This document shows, piece after piece, positions 22,479-30,094 of a DNA stretch of 52,491 bases (positions within the stretch are counted from its first letter, which is position 1; every line of letters starts with the position of its first letter). Where the stretch lies: assembly GCA_018399255.1 (NCBI GenBank), contig JAGYPA010000022.1, forward strand, positions 1-52,491, written 5' to 3'. A model generated the notes under the pieces. It searched no databases and had not been told where the DNA came from. It was given only the letters and a program-made list of their open reading frames with translations. This DNA comes from Spirochaetales bacterium (GTDB taxonomy: Bacteria > Spirochaetota > Spirochaetia > JABMQR01). The translations under genes and the position numbers were made by a program.

Positions 22479-22517
22479 CTGCCGGCTCAAGGCTGCCGGT
22501 TCAAGGCTGTCGGCTCC
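22479..22517. repeat. 14-bp tandem repeat at the end of the propeller gene
   Basis: CTGCCGGCTCAAGG (22479-22492) and CTGCCGGTTCAAGG (22493-22506) are followed by a partial copy reaching about 22517. The repeat spans the stop codon of the propeller gene. Confidence 0.8.
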
Positions 22518-24294
22518 AGCCCCGATTATCTGATCCCCCTCTGGCGGCCGGCCAGGAAGACTCCGCGATCTCCGTTTCCCCGTGTACCCGGGAGCCGTAA
22601 ACTCTCCCATCCATCGAACCGATAACGATCCTGCCGCTGCTGCCTAAGGCTGCACTTGAATAGAGCGGTCCACCCATTTTCAGCTTCCACTTTAACGTGC
22701 CGTCAGAATTGAGGGCATAGAGATGGGCATCATCATTACCCGAATAGATTGTCCCGGATTCCCCGATCAGCGGCGTACCGATAAAGGCACCGCCCCCATC
22801 ATATTTCCAGCGCCGGGTACCGTCAGGATTAACTGCATACAGAGAATAATCATCGCTTCCGATATATATAGTTCCATCAACACCAATAGCCGGACTTGCG
22901 TAGATTTCATTGTCCGTGAGAAATTTCCACAGTACTTTGCCCTCCGGCGAAACGGCATAGAGATGACGGTCGGCACTGCCGAAATAGATTGTCCCGTCGC
23001 TGCCCACAGCGGGGTCAGTTTCCAAACCGAATCCGGTCATGATGCGCCACTGCAGATCACCTTCCCGGGTTAGTGCATAAAAATACTTATCCATCCCGCC
23101 TATGTAGATCGATCCGTCCCTTCCGATAACCGGACTCGCATTCACCAGACTTCTGGTCTGATACTGCCAGAGAAGCGAACCGTCAGGCCTGAGTGCATAC
23201 ACATTCCGATCACCGCTGCCAACATAGATAGTACCATCCTGCCCGACGGCAGGACTGGAAACGATACTGCCTCCGGTTTCAAACCGCCACAGTTCACGGC
23301 CCTGAAAGTCCACTGCATAGAGAATCTTGTCCCGGCTCCCCACATAAACAGCATCCGAACCCAGGGCTGGACTAGATTTAATACCGCCGCCGGCTGAGAA
23401 AATCCACAATCTTTTCCCGTCCTGATCGAATGCCGTCAGCCGACCATTCTCACTGCCGATATACATGGTTCCATCCGGTCCAACGGCAGCGGTCGAGAAT
23501 GTCTCATCACCAAGATTGAGACGCCACTCGATCTCATACATCCGCTTGAATACAGCCTGTATCGTGATATTGTCCTCAAGTGTTATGCTGATAGGGTTTT
23601 CGTTTTCCTCAGCCTGCTGCGGAAGCGATCCCTCCCAGTGGGAAAAATACCACGCATCAGCCGGTTGAGCTTCAATGGTAATCATATCTCCAGGGAAAAG
23701 CGGTTCCTCCTGAGAATGTGACGATGTAACAGAGCCGGCTCCCATTACGCCAGTCTGAACAGACAGCGTCTCCTGCTCAAATACTGCCGTTACTTCCTGC
23801 TCCTCCCCTGCCTCAAAAATAAGCGGGTTGGCGGTAGTCAGGGATTCACCGGCATCAAACCCCTGCGTCTGCCACTGTACAAAAGACCAGCCGGGTTCAG
23901 GCTGAGCATCAAGGGTAACAATATTTCCATAGAGGATTTCTTCACCCGGTCCGATGCCTGCGACAGAACCGCGGCCTTCAACACTTACGGGAATCAGCAC
24001 CGGCATTCTGGCAAATACGCCTGTCAACTCGATATTTTCGGTTACGGTTATTGTCAAATCTTTTTCTGACTGACTGCTTGTCCCCTCCCAGCTGACAAAC
24101 TGCCAACCTTTCTCGGGAACTGCCGCAAATGAGAGCTCAGTACCCTCAGCAGCCTCGGTTACTTCCTCTGCAAAAACAATTTGCCCGGCACCTCTGACTG
24201 TCACCGTCACGGTGTACAGAGGCTTCCTGCAGCCGACTGCAACCAGTAAAAAGACTATCAGCCATGCCGTCATCTTGTAGTTTTTCATACCCAC
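22501..24294 (-). CDS. Lipoprotein with three bacterial-repeat domains and a PQQ-like beta-propeller
   Basis: 597 residues. N-terminal lipoprotein signal with lipobox VAVGC near residue 22, so membrane-anchored on the outside. Residues about 27-250 hold three related ~75-residue modules of the type VTVTVRGAGQIV..GTELSFAAVPEKGWQFVSWEG..LTITVTENIELTGVFA (InlB-like/bacterial repeat). Residues about 255-590 hold about eight propeller repeats of the form SPAVGQDGTIYVGSGDRNVYALRPDGSLLWQYQT. Such propellers often serve in protein-protein interactions; no PQQ-binding or catalytic residues are evident. Start at 24294 (MGMKNYK) or 24288. Confidence 0.85.
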   Translation of the reverse strand: MGMKNYKMTAWLIVFLLVAVGCRKPLYTVTVTVRGAGQIVFAEEVTEAAEGTELSFAAVPEKGWQFVSWEGTSSQSEKDLTITVTENIELTGVFARMPVLIPVSVEGRGSVAGIGPGEEILYGNIVTLDAQPEPGWSFVQWQTQGFDAGESLTTANPLIFEAGEEQEVTAVFEQETLSVQTGVMGAGSVTSSHSQEEPLFPGDMITIEAQPADAWYFSHWEGSLPQQAEENENPISITLEDNITIQAVFKRMYEIEWRLNLGDETFSTAAVGPDGTMYIGSENGRLTAFDQDGKRLWIFSAGGGIKSSPALGSDAVYVGSRDKILYAVDFQGRELWRFETGGSIVSSPAVGQDGTIYVGSGDRNVYALRPDGSLLWQYQTRSLVNASPVIGRDGSIYIGGMDKYFYALTREGDLQWRIMTGFGLETDPAVGSDGTIYFGSADRHLYAVSPEGKVLWKFLTDNEIYASPAIGVDGTIYIGSDDYSLYAVNPDGTRRWKYDGGGAFIGTPLIGESGTIYSGNDDAHLYALNSDGTLKWKLKMGGPLYSSAALGSSGRIVIGSMDGRVYGSRVHGETEIAESSWPAARGGSDNRGWSRQP

Positions 24295-24509
24295 TCCATC
24301 TATTCTGTCATTAAGCCAGTATCATGGCCTTTCAAGTATAATTTAGCATGAATAATCACTATTATTGCACAAAACTAGAAATAATGGTACGCCAAACTTT
24401 CAGGACAACGCAGGAGAACGCAGGAGAACGCAGGAGACGCCAGATAACACAAGAGGCCGCCAGAGGTTTCAGGAAGAGCAGCTCCAGCGGCAGTCCGCGA
24501 ACGCCGGCA
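24295..24509. repeat. Intergenic region with 10-bp tandem repeat
   Basis: No gene seen. AACGCAGGAG is repeated three times at 24407-24436, followed by a partial copy. It lies between the propeller gene start and the thrH stop, both minus strand. Confidence 0.85.
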
Positions 24510-25115
24510 TCAGCCCTGCAGGAACTCTTCAATAATCTCCAGCAGATCATCGTATCTGTCCACTGCAGGAAGATCAGGATTTTCATTGCATATGGATTGA
24601 GGAGCTTTGAAGAGTGCTCCGTGGTCGGCAGCCCGGATCATGGTCAGATCATTATAGGAATCACCGGCCGCAAGGACATCCATGCCGATAGACCTGAGAG
24701 ATTCCACAGCCTTGCGCTTGCCGTCCCTCTGCCGCAGCTGATAGCCGGTTACCGAGCCTTGGGCATCGACGACCAGCTGATTGCAGAAAAGCGTCGGCCA
24801 GTGCAGCTTGCGCATAAGCGGCTTGGCAAACTCCTCAAAAGTATCGGACAGTATGATTATCTGCGTCAGGGAACGGACTTTGTCGAGAAATTCCCCGGCT
24901 CCTTCCAACGGATCCATCGAATTAATAACATCCTGAATATCTTGAAGATAGAGACCATGCTCTTTCAATATCCCCAGGCGCTTGTTCATCAGCACATCAT
25001 AATCTGATATATCACGAGTAGTCAGGGAAAGTTCTTCTATACCGGTTTTTCTTGAAAAACTGATCCAGATTTCCGGAACCAGAACTCCTTCCAGATCGAG
25101 ACAGACAATTTTCAT
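24510..25115 (-). CDS. thrH: ThrH-type HAD phosphatase (phosphoserine phosphatase / phosphoserine:homoserine phosphotransferase)
   Basis: HAD-superfamily enzyme; the Pseudomonas ThrH relative dephosphorylates phosphoserine and can transfer the phosphate to homoserine. Seen: MKIVCLDLEGVLVPEIW with nucleophile Asp7 in the DLEG form typical of ThrH, TRDISDYDVLMNKRL, ILSDTFEEFAKPLM (motif II), YQLRQRDGKRKAV with the motif III Lys, and AAGDSYNDLTM (motif IV). About 201 residues from ATG 25115, chosen because MKIVCLDLEG is the family start and is preceded by a GGGG-rich site; the longer frame from 25181 adds 22 unrelated residues. It links serine/homoserine supply to the cys-met block nearby, by inference. 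Confidence 0.88.
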   Translation of the reverse strand: MKIVCLDLEGVLVPEIWISFSRKTGIEELSLTTRDISDYDVLMNKRLGILKEHGLYLQDIQDVINSMDPLEGAGEFLDKVRSLTQIIILSDTFEEFAKPLMRKLHWPTLFCNQLVVDAQGSVTGYQLRQRDGKRKAVESLRSIGMDVLAAGDSYNDLTMIRAADHGALFKAPQSICNENPDLPAVDRYDDLLEIIEEFLQG

Positions 25116-25224
25116 AGGTATTTCCCCTCTAAACGTGCTTGAAGATGGGTAGAATGTATCAGAATCGGGAAAGTGATGCAATTATCGCGGGAGGGAATAT
25201 TTCCTGAAAGCCGGTCGGAAAAGT

Positions 25225-26127
25225 TCAGGCTCCGGTCCCGGGCGGGCCCCAGTCTATGACGATTCCACCGCTGGCCTTGCGGCAGGGATAAATAAAGCGT
25301 TTTTTCCAAAACTCGATAATCGCCGGATAGTAGATCCGGAAGGCGGTTTCCATGATACCCTTACCGAATTCCGGGTTTGGGGAAGTTCCCGATACCAGGG
25401 CATGCTCGGGGCTGGTAAGCTTCAGGTATATTTTCAGAATTTCCGGCATGTGGTCCTTTACTCTCCTCAGCGCCTTTACATAACTGAGTCCGGAAAAATC
25501 GATCGATGAAGGTATGTGAACGTCCTTTCTGGAACTGATCAAGTTGTGCTGATCGGGATGATACAGCTCGAGAAAGCGCAGGACATCTCCATTATGTTCA
25601 TTTCCCGGATAGAAGGTTATCTTGCCGAATAGATATTTTGTTTCAGGTATCAGATTGACAATAACTCCCAGACCGGAGAAAAGCGAATAGAACACTACCC
25701 CGTTTTTCTGGTATTTAGGTATAATGAAGCTTCGCCCCAGTTCTATCGACGGAAGATTTTGCCTGCGGGACAGCATCCGATCAAGATTGAACAGCCGGTC
25801 CATATCCAGCTTGCAGGTATCACTTTCCTTGTGAATGAAAAACCGATAGCCCGCTGCCATCTCCATGGTATCCGTCTTGATGACAAACATCTGATGGTAC
25901 TGGTCATCAAAGGGATCAAGATCGAGATCACTTTCCCCTCCGGCTCCTTTTTCCGCAAACGCAGCCTTCCGCATGCGCCCGATGGCGTGAATTACAGCAG
26001 GATAACGGGACTTCATATGAGCGGGGAGAATGTAAACACGGAGATTATCTGTAATCTGCACCGAATACGAGGATATAGTGAGAAGTTCTTGTTCCAAAGC
26101 TGTAGTTTCTATTCCGGCGATATCCAT
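25225..26127 (-). CDS. GNAT-type N-acyltransferase, OlsB/hemolysin-like
   Basis: 300 residues. The central motif block (about 35-165) has the Acetyltransf_5 look of ornithine-lipid OlsB and N-acyl amino acid synthases: YPAVIHAIGRMRKAAF, QMFVIKTDTMEMAAGYRFF, PSIELGRSFIIPKYQKN (the acyl-carrier binding loop). A C-terminal extension of about 130 residues follows (IPSSIDFSGLSYVKALRRV, WKKRFIYPCRK). Likely cytoplasmic, acting at the membrane, transferring an acyl chain to an amino compound. No OlsA or PlsC partner lies next to it. Function at family level only. Confidence 0.6.
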   Translation of the reverse strand: MDIAGIETTALEQELLTISSYSVQITDNLRVYILPAHMKSRYPAVIHAIGRMRKAAFAEKGAGGESDLDLDPFDDQYHQMFVIKTDTMEMAAGYRFFIHKESDTCKLDMDRLFNLDRMLSRRQNLPSIELGRSFIIPKYQKNGVVFYSLFSGLGVIVNLIPETKYLFGKITFYPGNEHNGDVLRFLELYHPDQHNLISSRKDVHIPSSIDFSGLSYVKALRRVKDHMPEILKIYLKLTSPEHALVSGTSPNPEFGKGIMETAFRIYYPAIIEFWKKRFIYPCRKASGGIVIDWGPPGTGA

Positions 26128-26282
26128 GCTATGCGTCTCTTCCGATCATATAATCCTGTCCAGTTCAGATAGTGTTATGGGCCTGCAGGCTGTTGCCGTA
26201 TCAGCAGTATAAAGGAAAATGGTCCAATATCGCAATCGGATTTGTAATTTTTTTGTTTCAAGGAAATTTCTACCCGCAGCTC

Positions 26283-26311
26283 TTGACTTATCGGTGAGAA
26301 CCGATTATTGT
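26283..26311 (+). promoter_or_regulatory. Promoter and putative Rrf2 operator upstream of the sulfur operon
   Basis: TTGACT (26283-26288), 17-bp spacer, TATTGT (26306-26311). The spacer contains a perfect inverted repeat ATCGGT-gaga-ACCGAT (26290-26305), positioned to let a bound regulator block polymerase; autoregulation by the Rrf2 protein is inferred. Confidence 0.55.
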
Positions 26312-26364
26312 TCATATTGTTTATAATGTTTGTGAACTTTAACCTGTCATATAAAGGAACGCTG

Positions 26365-26796
26365 ATGCAGCTGTCAACCAGAACCCGATACGGGGCCCGG
26401 GCAATTATCGAGATTGCCAGAAACTATGAAGGCCCTCCGATAAAGCGAAAGGAAATTGCTGGAAGTCAGAGAATTCCCGATTCCTATCTTGAGAATATCC
26501 TTGTTACGCTGAAGGCCGGCGGGCTGATCCAGACAACTCGAGGAGCCAACGGCGGCTATCGCCTGACACGGAAACCGTCAGCTGTCTCCATGCTCGAAAT
26601 CGTGGTTATCCTCGAAGGTCACCTGACTCCGGTTCCCTGTCTGGAAACAGAGAAATGTGAACTTATCAACGACTGCACAACCAGAAGTATCTGGGATGAG
26701 ATGTACCATGCCATGGAAAAGGTCCTCTCCTCCTATACGCTTGAGGATATCATCGCCAAAGAAAAAGAACGAATCCCTTTTTCCTATACTATTTGA
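26365..26796 (+). CDS. Rrf2-family transcriptional regulator (IscR/CymR-like)
   Basis: 143-residue winged-helix regulator. Start at ATG 26365 (MQLSTRTRYGARAIIEIAR), the canonical Rrf2 start, preceded by AAAGGA; the longer frame from 26308 is not expected. Recognition region IPDSYLENILVTLKAGGLIQTTRGANGGYRL. Three cysteines C-x5-C-x5-C (PCLETEKCELINDC, about 93-105) lie where IscR-type proteins hold a [2Fe-2S] cluster. It is followed by cysK, metY and metA, so it probably controls sulfur amino acid synthesis in response to Fe-S status or, like CymR, through CysK; both are inference. Confidence 0.88.
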   Translation: MQLSTRTRYGARAIIEIARNYEGPPIKRKEIAGSQRIPDSYLENILVTLKAGGLIQTTRGANGGYRLTRKPSAVSMLEIVVILEGHLTPVPCLETEKCELINDCTTRSIWDEMYHAMEKVLSSYTLEDIIAKEKERIPFSYTI

Positions 26797-26844
26797 CATA
26801 TCAGGCGGGGATGGTGCAAATACCGCAGCATGAAGGAGAAAAAG

Positions 26845-27771
26845 ATGAAGATAGCACAATCAATTACAGAGCTTATCGGGAACACTCCGATGCTGCGCCT
26901 GTCGAAAATGTCAGACGAGACGGGCAGCGAAATACTGGCAAAACTGGAAAGCTTCAACCCGCTTTCCAGCATTAAGGACCGCATAGCCCTGGGGATGATA
27001 GATACTGCAGAGAAGGAGGGCCGCCTGCCTGAGGGGAGCCTGATTGTTGAGCCGACCAGCGGCAATACCGGAATCGGACTGGCATATATAGCCGCTGCCC
27101 GCGGATACCGGATCATTCTTACGATGCCGGACACCCTCAGCATTGAGCGGCGCAATCTTCTTAAAGCACTGGGGGCCCAGGTGGTCCTGACCCCCGGGGA
27201 GCGGGGCATGCGCGGAGCTATAGAAAAGGCAGAGGAGATAGTCCGGGAAAATCCGGGCAGCTTCATGCCGCAGCAGTTTCGCAACCCGGCAAATCCGGAA
27301 ACCCATCGGCGTACAACCGCCTTGGAAATCCTTACTGCAACCGAGGGACATGCTGATTACTTTGTTGCTGGAATCGGCACCGGCGGCACTATTACGGGTG
27401 TGGGAGAAGTACTTAAGGAACATATTCCAGGAATTAAAATCATCGCCGTGGAACCGGAAGAGTCAGCAGTGCTGTCCGGGAATAGTCCCGGGCCGCATAA
27501 AATCCAGGGAATTGGAGCCGGTTTTGTTCCCGACATTCTCAATACTGAGCTATTTGACGAGATACTTACCGTTACATCGCAGGAAGCTGCTGCAATGACC
27601 CGGCAGCTGGCCAGGACGGAAGGTCTCTTTGTGGGAATATCTTCCGGAGCTGCAGCTGCGGCGGCTTATGCAATTGCTGAACGTGAGCCATTTGCAGGCA
27701 AACGGATTGTTGTTATACTGCCCGATACCGGGGAACGGTATTTATCAACCTGGATTTTTCAGGAAAGCTGA
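26845..27771 (+). CDS. cysK: Cysteine synthase A (O-acetylserine sulfhydrylase)
   Basis: Makes cysteine from O-acetylserine and sulfide; PLP enzyme, cytoplasmic. About 308 residues from ATG 26845, preceded by AAGGAG. Motifs: ELIGNTPMLRL, PLP Lys44 in SSIKDRIALGMI, PTSGNTGIGLAY, GTGGTITGVGE for phosphate binding, and ISSGAAAAAAY. Length fits CysK; the ADFIGxxGTGGT-like region here is ADYFVAGIGTGGTITG. Lies 48 bp after the Rrf2 gene, 65 bp before metY, same strand, likely one operon. O-acetylserine versus cystathionine-type activity cannot be separated fully by motif, but the CysK form is favoured. Confidence 0.92.
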   Translation: MKIAQSITELIGNTPMLRLSKMSDETGSEILAKLESFNPLSSIKDRIALGMIDTAEKEGRLPEGSLIVEPTSGNTGIGLAYIAAARGYRIILTMPDTLSIERRNLLKALGAQVVLTPGERGMRGAIEKAEEIVRENPGSFMPQQFRNPANPETHRRTTALEILTATEGHADYFVAGIGTGGTITGVGEVLKEHIPGIKIIAVEPEESAVLSGNSPGPHKIQGIGAGFVPDILNTELFDEILTVTSQEAAAMTRQLARTEGLFVGISSGAAAAAAYAIAEREPFAGKRIVVILPDTGERYLSTWIFQES

Positions 27772-27836
27772 CGTGAGGCAGTACATGCATATTGCCAGCG
27801 CTTCCGGCAAGAAAATCAGCGTCACAAGGGGAAATT

Positions 27837-29138
27837 ATGAGTTACAAATTTGAAACACTGGTGCTGCATGCGGGAACGCATGTTGATGAAACCGGATCCA
27901 GGGCTGCTGCCATCCATCGAACGAGTGCTTACGTATTTCGGAATACCGAGCATGCCGCCAATCTGTTTGCCCTGAGAGAGCTTGGCAACATTTATACCAG
28001 GCTGCAGAATCCTACCCAGGATCTGCTGGAGCAGCGGGTTGCCGCACTGGAGGGGGGCGCTGCCGCCCTGGCCCTGTCATCGGGCACTTCTGCAATTTTC
28101 TATACGATTATCAATACCTGCGGTCATGGGGATGAGGTTGTCTCGTCAAGTAATCTGTACGGCGGTACATACACCATGTTCAATAATATTCTTCCTGAGA
28201 TGGGTATTACGGTAAAGTTTGTTCCTGAAGGTACTCCGGAAGCTTTTGACGCAGCAATTACAGACAAGACGCGTCTTTTGTACACTGAGGTTATAGGAAA
28301 CCCTTCCCTTGATGTTCCGAACATTTCAGCAATTGCCGGCATCGCGCGAAGACATCACATTCCGCTTGCTGTCGACTCGACCTTTACAACTCCCTATCTG
28401 ATCCGGCCTATCGAGCATGGGGCTGATATTGTCATTCATTCGCTGACAAAGTGGATGGGCGGGCATGGCACCGGAATCGGGGGCATTGTTGTTGACAGCG
28501 GCAGATTCGACTGGACCGACCCGAAGTTCCGCCTATATAATGAGCCCGACGCTTCATATCATGATCTGCGGTATGCGCACGATCTGGGGGAGCTTAATCC
28601 GCTGGCATTTATTCTGCGCATGAGGCTTGTCCCTCTCCGCAATCTCGGTGCCTGCATCAGCCCGGATAATGCCTGGATTTTTTTGCAGGGGATAGAGACT
28701 TTGCCGCTGCGTATGGAGCGGCATTGCAGCAATGCCATGAAGGCGGCTGAATTTCTCAGCAGCCATCCCAAGGTCAGCTGGGTACGGTATCCCGGTCTGC
28801 CTGAAGATCCTTCGCATGCGGCAGCAGCTGCCCAGCTTGAAAACGGGTTCGGCAGCATGGTGGTTTTCGGTGTCAGGGGAAGCGATGCTTCAGCCAGCGG
28901 AAGAGCAGCAGCGGGCGGGGAGAAGTTTATTAATAGTCTGCAGCTGTTCTCACATCTTGCCAATGTCGGCGATGCCAAGTCGCTGGCTATTCATCCTGCT
29001 AGTACGACCCATTCGCAGTTGACTGATGAGCAGCAGATTGCCGGGGGTATTACTCCGGACCTCGTGCGGCTTTCTATCGGGATCGAGCATATTGATGATA
29101 TTATTGCTGACCTGGATTATGCTCTAGGCAAAGCCTGA
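27837..29138 (+). CDS. metY: O-acetylhomoserine sulfhydrylase
   Basis: PLP enzyme that makes homocysteine from O-acetylhomoserine and sulfide (direct sulfhydrylation). 433 residues from ATG 27837 (MSYKFETLVLHAG), preceded by AAGGGG. Motifs: YTRLQNPTQDLLEQRVAALEGG, ALSSGTSAIFYTI, SNLYGGTYTMF, PLAVDSTFTTPYLIRP, and PLP-Lys in HSLTKWMGGHGTG; C-terminal HPASTTHSQLT. The length and the insertion around residue 230-260 (DPKFRLYNEPDASYHDL) are those of MetY rather than the shorter MetB/MetC. Fits with the acetyl-type MetA two genes on. Confidence 0.93.
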   Translation: MSYKFETLVLHAGTHVDETGSRAAAIHRTSAYVFRNTEHAANLFALRELGNIYTRLQNPTQDLLEQRVAALEGGAAALALSSGTSAIFYTIINTCGHGDEVVSSSNLYGGTYTMFNNILPEMGITVKFVPEGTPEAFDAAITDKTRLLYTEVIGNPSLDVPNISAIAGIARRHHIPLAVDSTFTTPYLIRPIEHGADIVIHSLTKWMGGHGTGIGGIVVDSGRFDWTDPKFRLYNEPDASYHDLRYAHDLGELNPLAFILRMRLVPLRNLGACISPDNAWIFLQGIETLPLRMERHCSNAMKAAEFLSSHPKVSWVRYPGLPEDPSHAAAAAQLENGFGSMVVFGVRGSDASASGRAAAGGEKFINSLQLFSHLANVGDAKSLAIHPASTTHSQLTDEQQIAGGITPDLVRLSIGIEHIDDIIADLDYALGKA

Positions 29139-29190
29139 TCCGGGCGGCCTCGGCACTTCATTCCGCAGTTTTTGTATTTAGGGGAGATCT

Positions 29191-30090
29191 ATGGCTATTA
29201 TCATTCCTGAGAATTATCACATCTGGGAGGCTCTTCAGCAGCGCCGTGTTCACTGCATTACTCCGGAACGGGCGGAGCATCAGGATTTCCGGCCTTTGCG
29301 GATTGGTATTCTGAATATTATGCCTCAGGCTGAATCTTATGAGTTCAATATTCTTTTTCCTCTCGGGCGTTCTATTATCCAGATTGAGCCTGTCTGGCTC
29401 CGGCTTAAAACTCATGCATATTCGAGCAGCAATCAGACTCACCTCGATACGTTTTATGTTACGTTTGAGGAGGCTATACGGCACAGGGGTTTTGACGGGA
29501 TTATTGTTACCGGCGCCCCGGTTGAAGAGATTCCGTTTGAAGAGGTCACCTACTGGGATGAATTTACAGAGATTCTTGACTATGCTCACGGGCACGTTGC
29601 TTCAACGATGGGTATTTGCTGGGGCGGGCTGGCCCTGGCGAAGTATATGGGGATTGAGAAGGTTCAGTATGATAAGAAGCTGTTTGGGGTTTATCAGTTG
29701 AGAAACCTCGATCGGACTCACAGGATTACCGGAGATCTTGACGATGTATTCTGGTGCCCGCAAAGCAGGCATTCAGGAATTCCGGATGGGGTTCTGGAAG
29801 AGCGAGCCCAAAGAGGGGATTTCAAGCTGCTTGCACATTCTCCGGAAACTGGATATGTAATTTTTGAAAGCAGTGACGGTAAGTTTATCATGCATTTAGG
29901 CCATGCCGAATATCGAACCCATAGATTGATTGAGGAGTACACAAGAGATGCAGTTCGCGGTAGAACGGATGTTGAACCTCCGGCGAATATTGATGTGGAG
30001 AGGCCTGTGAATATCTGGAGGAGCTCGAGTCAGGAGTTTTTCCTGCAGTGGGTTAAGAAAGTATACCTCGATACCCCCTACGAGATCTGA
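29191..30090 (+). CDS. metA: Homoserine O-acyltransferase MetA, predicted acetyltransferase
   Basis: First committed step of methionine synthesis. 299 residues, the usual MetA length. Nucleophile Cys143 in GICWGGLALAKY, catalytic His/Glu in GHAEYRTHRL, and LNIMPQAESYEFNILF near the N-terminus. Position 112 is Glu in GAPVEEIPFEEV; in characterised MetA proteins (e.g. Bacillus cereus) Glu here goes with acetyl-CoA, while Gly goes with succinyl-CoA as in E. coli. That fits the neighbouring O-acetylhomoserine sulfhydrylase. It starts 52 bp after metY, and its stop lies 5 bp from that of the convergent kinase gene. Confidence 0.93.
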   Translation: MAIIIPENYHIWEALQQRRVHCITPERAEHQDFRPLRIGILNIMPQAESYEFNILFPLGRSIIQIEPVWLRLKTHAYSSSNQTHLDTFYVTFEEAIRHRGFDGIIVTGAPVEEIPFEEVTYWDEFTEILDYAHGHVASTMGICWGGLALAKYMGIEKVQYDKKLFGVYQLRNLDRTHRITGDLDDVFWCPQSRHSGIPDGVLEERAQRGDFKLLAHSPETGYVIFESSDGKFIMHLGHAEYRTHRLIEEYTRDAVRGRTDVEPPANIDVERPVNIWRSSSQEFFLQWVKKVYLDTPYEI

Positions 30091-30094
30091 CAGG

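Noticed and set aside
26128..26282. SAM or cysteine riboswitch upstream of the cys-met genes
   Set aside because: No aptamer-like conserved core or terminator seen; control is better explained by the Rrf2 protein and its palindrome.
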